Assembly (NCBI GenBank): GCA_947625785.1
Contig: CANQPS010000008.1
Span: 56,015-120,014, forward strand
DNA length: 64,000 bases
From: an uncultured Clostridia bacterium
GTDB taxonomy: Bacteria; Bacillota; Clostridia; Oscillospirales; Acutalibacteraceae
Direction: 5' to 3'
The notes under the pieces were generated by a model that saw nothing but the letters and a program-made list of their open reading frames with translations, was not told where the DNA came from and made no database searches. Of the stretch, positions 28,454 through 38,094 are shown piece after piece. Position numbers and translations under genes: made by a program. Position 1 is the first letter of the stretch. Each line of letters starts with the position of its first letter.

Positions 28454-28954
28454 ATGTTTGAAAGAAATATTTCCGGATTACAAGTAAATTATTATTTTGT
28501 TTGCAAAAAGAAACTATGGTACTATTCAAATGATTTATCTATGGAATCGGGAAACGAAAATGTTGAAATAGGAAAGGTAGTTGATGAAACCTCTTACAAC
28601 AGGAATAACAATAAACATATTATGATAGATAATGCAATAAATATAGATTTTATTTCTGAACATAATATGCTGCACGAGGTTAAAAAAAGCAGAAAAATTG
28701 AAAAGGCAAGTGAATGGCAAGTAAAATATTATATGTATTATCTGAAAAAACGAGGCGTTGAAAATTTAAAAGCAAAAATAGATTATCCCTTATTAAAACA
28801 AAGTGTTATGGTCGATTTGACAAAAACTGATGAAGAAGAATTAGAAAAAATTTTATCTGATATAAAAATTATAATAAATAGTGATACTCCACCTCTTACG
28901 GAAAATAAAAAGTATTGTAAGTCGTGTGCATATTACGAATTTTGTTATATATAA
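28454..28954 (+). CDS. cas4: Cas4 exonuclease
   Basis: Cas4 is a RecB-family Fe-S nuclease that trims prespacers and selects PAM-proximal ends. The 166-residue protein has four cysteines in the expected places: C17 near the N-terminus and C155, C158, C164 at the end (CKSCAYYEFC). It also has the nuclease core IDFISEHNMLHEVKKSR. I use the ATG at 28454 because an upstream ATG would overlap cas3 and add a non-homologous peptide. It precedes cas1, as usual for I-B. Confidence 0.92.
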   Translation: MFERNISGLQVNYYFVCKKKLWYYSNDLSMESGNENVEIGKVVDETSYNRNNNKHIMIDNAINIDFISEHNMLHEVKKSRKIEKASEWQVKYYMYYLKKRGVENLKAKIDYPLLKQSVMVDLTKTDEEELEKILSDIKIIINSDTPPLTENKKYCKSCAYYEFCYI

Positions 28955-28970
28955 AAGAAGGGAAACCAGA

Positions 28971-29966
28971 ATGTCAAGAAGTTACTATTTATACAGTATG
29001 GGTGATTTAAATCAAAAAGATAAAACTTTAAGATTTAAAAGTGCAGATGAAACTATTAAAAGGGATATACCTATAACAGATATAGATGATTTATATATAA
29101 TGAATGAAATTACTGTTTCATCTAAAATTCTTGAACTCTTTTCAAGGAATGGGGTTGTTGTGCATTTCTTTAATTATTATCAATTTTACATAGGCAGTTT
29201 TTACCCAAAAGAACAAAAACTTGCCGGTCAGCTGCTCGTTCAACAAGTAGAGGCTTATACGAATTATTCAAAAAGATTATTAATAGCAAAGGAATTTATT
29301 AAAGCAGCTTCATTTAATATTTACAGAAATCTTAGATATTATAATAGTCGTGGCAAAGATGTTTCGGATTATATGGTTCGCATAGAGTATTTGAGAAGTC
29401 TTTTAGACAATGTAAGTACAATAGAAGAATTAATGGGTGTTGAGGGGAATATAAGAAAAGAATATTATAGTGCTTGGAATATAATTATAGATCAAGATAT
29501 TGAATTTGTTAAAAGAGTATATCATCCGGCAGATAATATGATAAATAGCTTGATTTCTTATATAAATAATATGATATACACAAAAACTTTATCCGAAATT
29601 TATAAAACACAACTAAATCCTACTATAAGTTATCTTCATCAACCTGGTGTAAGAAGATTTTCATTGGCTCTTGATGTGTCCGAAATTTTTAAACCAATTA
29701 TTGGTGACAGATTAATCTTTTCATTATTAAATAAAAGACAAATAACAAAAGAAAGTTTTACAACAGAATTGAACGGTTTACAGCTTACAAAAAGTGCCTC
29801 ACAAACTATTGCCAAAGAATTAGAAAATAAACTCCAAACTACCATTAAACATAAAGAACTAAACAGGGAAGTTTCATATCAATATTTAATAAGATTAGAA
29901 TTATATAAATTGATTAAACATATCATAGGTGAAAAAAATTATAAAGGTTTTGAAATTTGGTGGTAG
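28971..29966 (+). CDS. cas1: Cas1 integrase
   Basis: Cas1 is the metal-dependent integrase that inserts new spacers at the leader end. The 331-residue product shows the active-site triad E158 (GVEGNIRKEYY), H223 (YLHQPG) and D235 (LALDVSEIFKP), and the N-terminal beta domain. I start at the ATG at 28971 (MSRSYYLYSMGD), which follows AAGGGA. Starting further upstream would overlap cas4. The cas2 ATG follows its stop after only 2 nt. Confidence 0.95.
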   Translation: MSRSYYLYSMGDLNQKDKTLRFKSADETIKRDIPITDIDDLYIMNEITVSSKILELFSRNGVVVHFFNYYQFYIGSFYPKEQKLAGQLLVQQVEAYTNYSKRLLIAKEFIKAASFNIYRNLRYYNSRGKDVSDYMVRIEYLRSLLDNVSTIEELMGVEGNIRKEYYSAWNIIIDQDIEFVKRVYHPADNMINSLISYINNMIYTKTLSEIYKTQLNPTISYLHQPGVRRFSLALDVSEIFKPIIGDRLIFSLLNKRQITKESFTTELNGLQLTKSASQTIAKELENKLQTTIKHKELNREVSYQYLIRLELYKLIKHIIGEKNYKGFEIWW

Positions 29967-29968
29967 AC

Positions 29969-30247
29969 ATGTATGTGATTTTGGTGTATGATATAGTAGT
30001 AGATGAACAAGGAAAACAAATTCTATCCAAGGTCTTTAAAATATGTAAAAAATATCTCACACATATTCAAAATTCCGTCTTTGAAGGGGAATTGAGCAAA
30101 CCTAATGCCCTATTCCTTAAAAAAGAACTTTCTAAATATCTTAGAAAAGATAAGGATTCTGTTATAATGTTTAATACTCGTCAGGAACGATGGCTTAATA
30201 AAGAATTTTTGGGTAAAGTTGATGATAAAACATCAAATTTCTTGTAG
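29969..30247 (+). CDS. cas2: Cas2
   Basis: Cas2 is the small dimeric partner of Cas1 in spacer integration. The 92-residue product opens MYVILVYDIV with the conserved D8, keeps the ferredoxin-like pattern (HIQNSVFEGELS) and ends KTSNFL. I choose the ATG at 29969, as an upstream TTG would overlap cas1. It is the last cas gene and is followed directly by the CRISPR leader. Confidence 0.95.
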   Translation: MYVILVYDIVVDEQGKQILSKVFKICKKYLTHIQNSVFEGELSKPNALFLKKELSKYLRKDKDSVIMFNTRQERWLNKEFLGKVDDKTSNFL

Positions 30248-30432
30248 ATCTGTCTCTGTCGTCCTATGATAATGCAATTTTATAGGGAGTACGACAGATA
30301 TTAAAAATACTTATTTTATCAGGATATATTTATATTAATATATCTGTATCCTGATATTTTAAGATAAACTACCGTTGGTCGACAATTTTTTAAGGTTTAT
30401 CTACCGTAAATACTGATTTTTTTGACTAACGG
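30248..30432 (+). promoter_or_regulatory. CRISPR leader
   Basis: The 185 nt between cas2 and the first repeat hold three inverted repeats: CTGTCGTCCTAT (30256-30267) with an imperfect partner at 30282-30297, ATCAGGATA (30318-30326) with TATCCTGAT (30347-30355), and AGATAAAC (30362-30369) with GTTTATCT (30395-30402). CTACCGT occurs twice as a direct repeat, at 30369 and 30401. The leader lies at this end because the repeats decay at the other end. Such elements may guide integration. Confidence 0.75.
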
Positions 30433-33400
30433 ATTTAAATCTATCCATAGTGGAATGTAAATTGTGTTAGTCAGAAATGAATATGTCCCTCCTGTAACAA
30501 ATTTAAATCTATCCATAGTGGAATGTAAATCATATTAAAGTAGTTCTTGATAATGGCATTATCGTAGATTTAAATCTATCCATAGTGGAATGTAAATAAC
30601 GCAATAATAAATCTTGGTCCATTTCCCGCACCCCATTTAAATCTATCCATAGTGGAATGTAAATTTTAAAATCAGTTTATATTTACATAATTCTGACAAA
30701 TTTAAATCTATCCATAGTGGAATGTAAATTAGCTTGTAATTCGTTATGTTCATCTACATATTCAAAAATTTAAATCTATCCATAGTGGAATGTAAATGAA
30801 GAGCAGATTGCCTTTATTCACGATGCAACAAAATTTAAATCTATCCATAGTGGAATGTAAATACAAGCAACTGAACGTAGACAGTCAAATAGTATAGAAT
30901 TTAAATCTATCCATAGTGGAATGTAAATTTATTGTCGGAAAGTAAAGTTATATGGAAAAAATCTGATTTAAATCTATCCATAGTGGAATGTAAATGAAAA
31001 AGAACGCTCGAAAATAATTGATATGTTCCGAATTTAAATCTATCCATAGTGGAATGTAAATTGGCTCTGGTGTTCATTGTTCTGATAAATTAGATAAAAT
31101 TTAAATCTATCCATAGTGGAATGTAAATCACAATCTATGATAATTGCTCTTTTATCTTGTTTATATTTAAATCTATCCATAGTGGAATGTAAATGTGACA
31201 AAGAGAGCGGTGTAGCAGTTGTACAAAAGCCATTTAAATCTATCCATAGTGGAATGTAAATTTATTTCAAAAGTACTTTCCATATCATCACTCCTCGCAT
31301 TTAAATCTATCCATAGTGGAATGTAAATTAATATTACCAAATTTAATATGTGTTGGTTTAATATATTTAAATCTATCCATAGTGGAATGTAAATGCTTGA
31401 TATTTAGTGCATCAGCTAAAAGCAATGCACTATTTAAATCTATCCATAGTGGAATGTAAATGCAGATCCGGCATGGAGTTGTCACGGATCAGGAGCAGAT
31501 TTAAATCTATCCATAGTGGAATGTAAATTTTTACCGAAATCAGATAAACAATGCAAAATTTTAAAATTTAAATCTATCCATAGTGGAATGTAAATTGTTT
31601 TTTGATGTATAAGATTTATGATTTTCTTTTACAATTTAAATCTATCCATAGTGGAATGTAAATAAGTCTTTGTTTCAGCATTTGTGTCAATGTCGTAAGA
31701 TTTAAATCTATCCATAGTGGAATGTAAATATTTTTTGGGCGAAGTTGTAACAATATCGTATGCACAATTTAAATCTATCCATAGTGGAATGTAAATCTAC
31801 TACCATCATTTCTATATGCTGACTGATGTTCATATTTAAATCTATCCATAGTGGAATGTAAATTTGTTTAAAGTTCTCCATTGTATGCGACCTCTAGAAT
31901 TTAAATCTATCCATAGTGGAATGTAAATGCGATAATATTGAAGATTTAGCAGAAACCGAAGAAGAATTTAAATCTATCCATAGTGGAATGTAAATTGCCG
32001 GATCTGCTCCATGCCGGATCTGCTCCATGCATTTAAATCTATCCATAGTGGAATGTAAATAAATAAATATTATTAATATTGTCTAGTAATTCGCACATTT
32101 AAATCTATCCATAGTGGAATGTAAATGAAGTTTTAGCAAATGCATAAATACTTGTTCCTACGATTTAAATCTATCCATAGTGGAATGTAAATCAATTATA
32201 TCGTAGCCGGGGTCACCATTTCCCCCGTGATTTAAATCTATCCATAGTGGAATGTAAATTAGTTTGCAATCAATCGGCTGATTTACATAGCGTGGTATTT
32301 AAATCTATCCATAGTGGAATGTAAATTAAAAACTCGATTTTTCTACGGATATGGCTGCTGTGATTTAAATCTATCCATAGTGGAATGTAAATAGTAAGAA
32401 AACAAAGAGAAGGAGTGCCAGTAAAGCATATTTAAATCTATCCATAGTGGAATGTAAATTCGCAAAAATCTATTAACTGTCTTACAGTAAGAGTATTTAA
32501 ATCTATCCATAGTGGAATGTAAATGTGGGATATGTGTACAAGCCTAAAACAGATGCGTGATTTAAATCTATCCATAGTGGAATGTAAATAAGTCAATCAA
32601 AAAGCATCACCCTTCGTAATTTAAATTTAAATCTATCCATAGTGGAATGTAAATTATGTCACACTCAGCAAGTTATTAGATATTTTTTTAATTTAAATCT
32701 ATCCATAGTGGAATGTAAATCCGGCTCTTGCTGCCTCATTTGTGTTTTTAGATTGATTTAAATCTATCCATAGTGGAATGTAAATAATATTTTTTCTAAA
32801 GATGGAAATAGTTATTATATTTCATTTAAATCTATCCATAGTGGAATGTAAATCAAAATCTAAAATTTCTCTATAACTATTCACATTAAATTTAAATCTA
32901 TCCATAGTGGAATGTAAATAATTTTCTTTGCCGATTTCAAGATAACAAATTTTAGGATTTAAATCTATCCATAGTGGAATGTAAATCTTTCATCTTCGCA
33001 CTATACTCAGGACATTCTTTACATTTAAATCTATCCATAGTGGAATGTAAATAATAATGAGGCTGTAGTTGTGAAGATGATATTTGAAAATTTAAATCTA
33101 TCCATAGTGGAATGTAAATCAACTGACGATGTAATTCGCCGTCCGGATGAAATTTCATTTAAATCTATCCATAGTGGAATGTAAATGACACAGTACCTCG
33201 ACACATTCATATATGGACTGGATTTAAATCTATCCATAGTGGAATGTAAATCATCAATATAATCAAGTTTAGGTTTTTGTGATTTATATTTAAATCTATC
33301 CATAGTGGAATGTAAATAGCGAACCCAATGCGATATGTCTTGGCGTCCTCGTTATTTAAATCTATCCATAGTGGAATGTAAATGTATATTCATTACAACT

Positions 33401-34806
33401 TTTTTCCCAGTAATTTTTTATTTAAATCTATCCATAGTGGAATGTAAATACACTATATTATTGTGCAATAACTCTCCCCTATTTTCATTTAAATCTATCC
33501 ATAGTGGAATGTAAATAAAAATTTTGTAATCACAAAGCAACCAACTAATCTAATTTAAATCTATCCATAGTGGAATGTAAATTTTCTCTTTTAGCCTCTT
33601 GAAAAATATCATTGTTATAATTTAAATCTATCCATAGTGGAATGTAAATTAATTGCCTTTGCCGAATTTGTACGCTTGTTGAACATTTAAATCTATCCAT
33701 AGTGGAATGTAAATGCACTTAAAGTTAAAATACCAAAAAATGCTCCAAAGATTTAAATCTATCCATAGTGGAATGTAAATATCGACCTTATGAGCCATTG
33801 CACAATGGCGGATGATGCATTTAAATCTATCCATAGTGGAATGTAAATTCCGGAGAACTGTATCGTGACTGTGCAAAATTACTTCATTTAAATCTATCCA
33901 TAGTGGAATGTAAATCAAGGCTTAAAAAGTCATATTTTTCGACACAAAATAATTTAAATCTATCCATAGTGGAATGTAAATTATTTTATGCTTTCCGGGT
34001 TCCCAACATATTAATTGATTTAAATCTATCCATAGTGGAATGTAAATATAAACGAGGTGTAAAATTATGCAATTAAAAATTGTAATTTAAATCTATCCAT
34101 AGTGGAATGTAAATATTTTACCGTGACTTCTATTTGTTGCAAGAATAAATTTAAATCTATCCATAGTGGAATGTAAATTTTAGAGAGAAGCAGTCATCAG
34201 CAGGAGCAGTACAGATTTAAATCTATCCATAGTGGAATGTAAATTTCGGAACCTTCAAAGCAATAAAATTATATTATGAATTTAAATCTATCCATAGTGG
34301 AATGTAAATGTTGGTGATTACAGGGGTTTTCAGGTTGCTGTTCTGATTTAAATCTATCCATAGTGGAATGTAAATTATAACCGGGATTTTGGCATACTGC
34401 TCTGAAACGGATTTAAATCTATCCATAGTGGAATGTAAATGCACAACTCCGGCTCTGCCGGCTAAGGGTAATTAATTTAAATCTATCCATAGTGGAATGT
34501 AAATAAATCTAACAAAAGTTTAATAATAGAAGAATTATAATTTAAATCTATCCATAGTGGAATGTAAATCTCAGTAGTGTCATTATTAATTGTAATATTA
34601 ATATCACATTTAAATCTATCCATAGTGGAATGTAAATAGTAAGTCCAGCTATTTCACTCGCTCTAAGCCCAAGGATTTAAATCTATCCATAGTGGAATGT
34701 AAATTTTTTTATGCAACTATATAAATTTTATCATATATGATTTAAATCTATCCATAGTGGAATGTAAATTTGTAATGAAGTAATTAAGAGTAATTAAGAG
34801 TTTTAG

Positions 34807-35101
34807 ATTTAAATCTATCCATAGTGGAATGTAAATAGATGTTTCATTTGTATCAGAAGTATTATCAGACGATTTAAATCTATCCATAGTGGAATGTAAA
34901 TTCGTGATTTAAATTTACTAACGATGAACAATTCTCAAATTTAAATCTATCCATAGTGGAATGTAAATTTGAAAATTGAATTAACAACGCTCAAAAAAAA
35001 GCAAGATTTAAATCTATCCATAGTGGAATGTAAATGAGCACACACAGCACAACCAATTTCATTTCATTTCAATTTAAATCTATCCATAGTGGAATGTAAA
35101 T
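34807..35101 (+). repeat. Duplicated four-spacer block, copy 1
   Basis: Five repeats and four spacers (34837-34871, 34902-34938, 34969-35005, 35036-35071) occur again, in the same order and identical by eye, at 35995-36289. The offset is exactly 1188 nt. Confidence 0.95.
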
Positions 35102-35994
35102 TAATGAATTAGGTTTAGGTGATTTTGATGATATACATTTAAATCTATCCATAGTGGAATGTAAATGAGATTTTTTCTAAAGATGGAAATAGTTATTATA
35201 TTATTTAAATCTATCCATAGTGGAATGTAAATTAAGGAATACCACAAAAACCTCCGATACCGTAGTCTATTTAAATCTATCCATAGTGGAATGTAAATCT
35301 TATCATTATAATAATTTGCTTAAGATTATATTAAATTTAAATCTATCCATAGTGGAATGTAAATAAATAAATGTTATTAATATTGTCAAGTATTTCACAC
35401 AATTTAAATCTATCCATAGTGGAATGTAAATATCGGCTGATTTACATAGCGTGGTCCTAATGCAATAATTTAAATCTATCCATAGTGGAATGTAAATATT
35501 ACGCTTTTTTAAATTTGATTTCTTATCTGACATATTTAAATCTATCCATAGTGGAATGTAAATGATAAAATATTAGGAGTAGAAAAATCTACTCCTAAAT
35601 TTAAATCTATCCATAGTGGAATGTAAATATTATAAAAACAGAAAATAAAAACGCTGATTATATCATTTAAATCTATCCATAGTGGAATGTAAATACCTGC
35701 GACAGCATTTTTTATATTTTGATATTTCATAATTTAAATCTATCCATAGTGGAATGTAAATGCTTGATAAAATTCGGATTGCGATATACTTTTTTTAATT
35801 TAAATCTATCCATAGTGGAATGTAAATCACATCAGACTGCACGATTTAAGGCATATAAACGCATTTAAATCTATCCATAGTGGAATGTAAATTAAATAGT
35901 ACTTTTTAAATTCATATAAAGGGAAAGCATTTAAATCTATCCATAGTGGAATGTAAATACAGGCTTTTTATTACGATTGCAAAGCCAAACTATT

Positions 35995-36289
35995 ATTTAA
36001 ATCTATCCATAGTGGAATGTAAATAGATGTTTCATTTGTATCAGAAGTATTATCAGACGATTTAAATCTATCCATAGTGGAATGTAAATTCGTGATTTAA
36101 ATTTACTAACGATGAACAATTCTCAAATTTAAATCTATCCATAGTGGAATGTAAATTTGAAAATTGAATTAACAACGCTCAAAAAAAAGCAAGATTTAAA
36201 TCTATCCATAGTGGAATGTAAATGAGCACACACAGCACAACCAATTTCATTTCATTTCAATTTAAATCTATCCATAGTGGAATGTAAAT
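35995..36289 (+). repeat. Duplicated four-spacer block, copy 2
   Basis: This is the second copy of the block at 34807-35101. The spacers lie at 36025-36059, 36090-36126, 36157-36193 and 36224-36259. The neighbouring spacers outside the block differ from those of copy 1, which argues for recombination within the array rather than an assembly repeat. Confidence 0.95.
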
Positions 36290-37021
36290 ATTAGAGTCCA
36301 AACACCGCATACAAGATAAAAAATAATTTAAATCTATCCATAGTGGAATGTAAATTCGACTTTTTTCATTTGATAATCAAAACAAGATATCTATTTAAAT
36401 CTATCCATAGTGGAATGTAAATGTTCCTTTTAACTGCTTCTTGCAAAGTTAGCCAGCAAATTTAAATCTATCCATAGTGGAATGTAAATTTTTGATTAGC
36501 AACTGAAATGATTGTTTTTGTGTTAATTTAAATCTATCCATAGTGGAATGTAAATCTCATTTATGGATAGATTTAAATACAGTATTGCCGTATTTAAATC
36601 TATCCATAGTGGAATGTAAATTATTATAACTCCCAACATTACTAATACTGTTGGGGGATTTAAATCTATCCATAGTGGAATGTAAATAGAATAAATTGTC
36701 TGCTAAATATACTGAAAAAACTTATTTAAATCTATCCATAGTGGAATGTAAATGTATTTATTGTCTTGCAAGTCTGATATCGTAACTATAATTTAAATCT
36801 ATCCATAGTGGAATGTAAAGACTTGTAAGGCACGAGAAATATCATTAAAGCTGTTCCATTTAAATCTATCCATAGTGGAATGTAAATTTGTTTGCCGTCT
36901 TTTCGCCCGCAACAGTATATCCATTTAAATCTTATCCATAGTGGAATGTAAATATAAGACAAAAAGTCTTTTTGAGTAATATAATTATTATTTAAATTTA
37001 TCCATAGTGGAATGTAAATAG

Positions 37022-37159
37022 AAATTATTTGACATTGATGTAACTGATAGGTATAATTGGATTAAGATAAAAGTTGATGAGGTAATAAAAAATGGTAATA
37101 TAAGTGACAAAAATATTGTTAATGTAAATTATATATTAAAGTCGATAAAGGGTGATTGA
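37022..37159 (+). pseudogene. 3' fragment of an unknown gene at the array end
   Basis: A frame opens directly after the last repeat and reads KLFDIDVTDRYNWIKIKVDE, then about 25 more residues to a TGA at 37157. No start codon lies in frame before it is cut by the repeat. It looks like the C-terminus of a longer protein, truncated where the array begins. The next ORF starts 1 nt after its stop, as in an operon. I do not recognise the family. Confidence 0.45.
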
Positions 37160-37160
37160 T

Positions 37161-37361
37161 ATGAATGCAAAATTAAATAGTTACATTGATAGAATTAGAA
37201 ATCTAAAAAAATACACAAATCAACAAATAATAAATTTACAAGATGAGTTATATAGTTATTTAGAAACATTATCAGAAGAAGAACAAGACGAGTTTGCAAA
37301 TAGTGGTTACGGAGAAACTTTGTATATGATTTGTTCTGGCATAAAAATGGATAACTACTAA
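37161..37361 (+). CDS. Small hypothetical protein
   Basis: The 66-residue protein starts MNAKLNSYIDRIRNLKKYTNQ and is mostly helical, with an acidic middle (ETLSEEEQDEFANSGYGETLY). I choose the ATG at 37161; a GTG three codons earlier is in frame but overlaps the upstream fragment's stop. It is followed by a terminator. I do not recognise a family. The layout, a truncated upstream frame plus this small gene, suggests mobile-element debris. Confidence 0.5.
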   Translation: MNAKLNSYIDRIRNLKKYTNQQIINLQDELYSYLETLSEEEQDEFANSGYGETLYMICSGIKMDNY

Positions 37362-37382
37362 CCACTCATAAGAGCGGTTTTT
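37360..37382 (+). terminator. Weak intrinsic terminator
   Basis: AACCACTC and GAGCGGTT form an 8-bp stem with one mismatch and loop ATAA, followed by TTTTC. It overlaps the stop codon of the small gene. Confidence 0.6.
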
Positions 37383-37426
37383 CTATGCCCGAAAAGAGGT
37401 AAAAGAATGGATAATTTTACAATAAC

Positions 37427-37457
37427 ATTTAAATCTATCCATAGTGGAATGTGAAAT
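37427..37457 (+). repeat. Orphan CRISPR repeat 1
   Basis: A 31-nt copy of the array repeat with one inserted G near its end (GTGAAAT for GTAAAT) lies about 400 nt beyond the array. The 37362-37589 region otherwise holds no gene I can support. A short frame running into the repeat from an ATG at 37408 is only 15 codons. Confidence 0.85.
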
Positions 37458-37589
37458 CTCTATTGTACTATAATGATTGCATTATATCAATATGCAGAAT
37501 TAATGAATATAACTGTATTTTTTTGTTTGTTATGTATATAGCTGTCATTATATTATTATGATATACTTTTAATAAAGGAGGTGTTATTT

Positions 37590-37818
37590 TTGGTATCTGA
37601 AGCACAAAAGAAAGCAACTGCAAAATATGAGAAAAAATTATGATTGTATTTTTTTGCGAGTTCGCAAAGGTCAAAGTGAACTAATACGAGCATATGCGGC
37701 AGGTCAAAGTAAAAGTTTAAGCAGATTTATAAACGAACTTATACAAAAAGAAATTGGTGAAAAATTTCAATGTTTAAATTATAGTAAAGAAGACTTTGAA
37801 GAAGAAAAAAACGAATGA
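37590..37818 (+). pseudogene. Ribbon-helix-helix protein gene with a frameshift
   Basis: A TTG start preceded by AAAGGAGGTG opens VSEAQKKATAKYEKKL and then hits TGA. The neighbouring frame, open from an ATG at 37627, continues NYDCIFLRVRKGQSELIRAY and SLSRFINELIQKE, the ribbon-helix-helix fold. Joining the frames gives the usual N-terminus KATAKYEKKNYD of this family. The break is at a run of six A residues near 37628-37633, where one more A would restore the frame. A real mutation, slippage expression or a sequencing error are all possible. An intact paralogue lies at 38325. Confidence 0.65.
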
Positions 37819-37830
37819 TGAATTACAAGC

Positions 37831-37860
37831 ATTTAAATCTATCCATAATGGAATGCAAAG
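37831..37860 (+). repeat. Orphan CRISPR repeat 2
   Basis: A 30-nt copy with three substitutions relative to the array consensus (ATAATGG for ATAGTGG, GCAAAG for GTAAAT) lies just after the frameshifted gene. Confidence 0.85.
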
Positions 37861-37929
37861 TCATCAATAATACATTCATATACTTTCATAATTCAAACGA
37901 CCTTTCATAATAAAAAAATAAAAAATTTG

Positions 37930-37958
37930 TTGACAATAACTTAAAATTGTGATAAAAT
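37930..37958 (+). promoter_or_regulatory. Promoter of a small RNA
   Basis: TTGACA and TAAAAT are 17 nt apart. A hairpin with a T-run lies about 60 nt downstream and no ORF fits between them. Confidence 0.65.
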
Positions 37959-37964
37959 TTGGTC

Positions 37965-38028
37965 AACGGGTGTTCACTCTTGTAGTGGAGTTATAATCGC
38001 TTTGATGGTTGTTAACGATTATTTTTTT
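37965..38028 (+). ncRNA. Candidate antitoxin-like small RNA
   Basis: The predicted transcript runs from the promoter to a terminator formed by ATAATCG (37993-37999), CGATTAT (38016-38022) and six T. It lies antisense to the end of a small minus-strand frame with a perfect Shine-Dalgarno sequence. GTCAACGGG at 37962 recurs inverted at 38111-38127. The layout is that of a type I toxin-antitoxin pair; function is inferred. Confidence 0.45.
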
Positions 38029-38094
38029 GTATTAAAATTATCAATTGCTATTGTTAAGATTAAAGTTAATATAACTAAACCGATTATTAATCAT
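38019..38094 (-). pseudogene. Decayed type I toxin-like small ORF
   Basis: On the minus strand, AAAGGAGGT stands 6-7 nt before an ATG at 38094, an ideal start. That frame gives only 17 polar residues. The next frame encodes LIIGLVILTLILTIA followed by DNFNTKK and a stop at 38019, a single membrane helix with a charged tail, as in type I toxins. Removing one A after the ATG would join them. I infer a frameshifted toxin. The inverted repeat 37962-37979 / 38111-38127 would pair the mRNA ends, as known for inert hok-like mRNAs. Confidence 0.4.

Larger units (their letters stand above)
30433..37019 (+). CRISPR. CRISPR array, about 100 repeats of 30 nt
   Basis: The repeat begins ATTTAAATCTATCC, continues ATAGT and ends GGAATGTAAAT. 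I counted 100 copies by eye, with spacers of about 34-38 nt. The terminal ATTTA and TAAAT are complementary. Nearly all copies are identical. Variants occur only at the distal end: 36791-36820 ends AAAG, 36923-36953 has one inserted base, and 36990-37019 has one substitution. This sets the leader at the cas2 side. The 30-nt length fits type I-B. Long minus-strand frames through the array are translated repeats, not genes. Confidence 0.98.

Noticed and set aside
31288..35730. Several minus-strand open frames inside the array, with repeated peptides such as IYIPLWIDLN and LHSTMDRFK
   Set aside because: They are translations of the 30-nt CRISPR repeat and its spacers. They have no ribosome sites and every start lies in repeat sequence.
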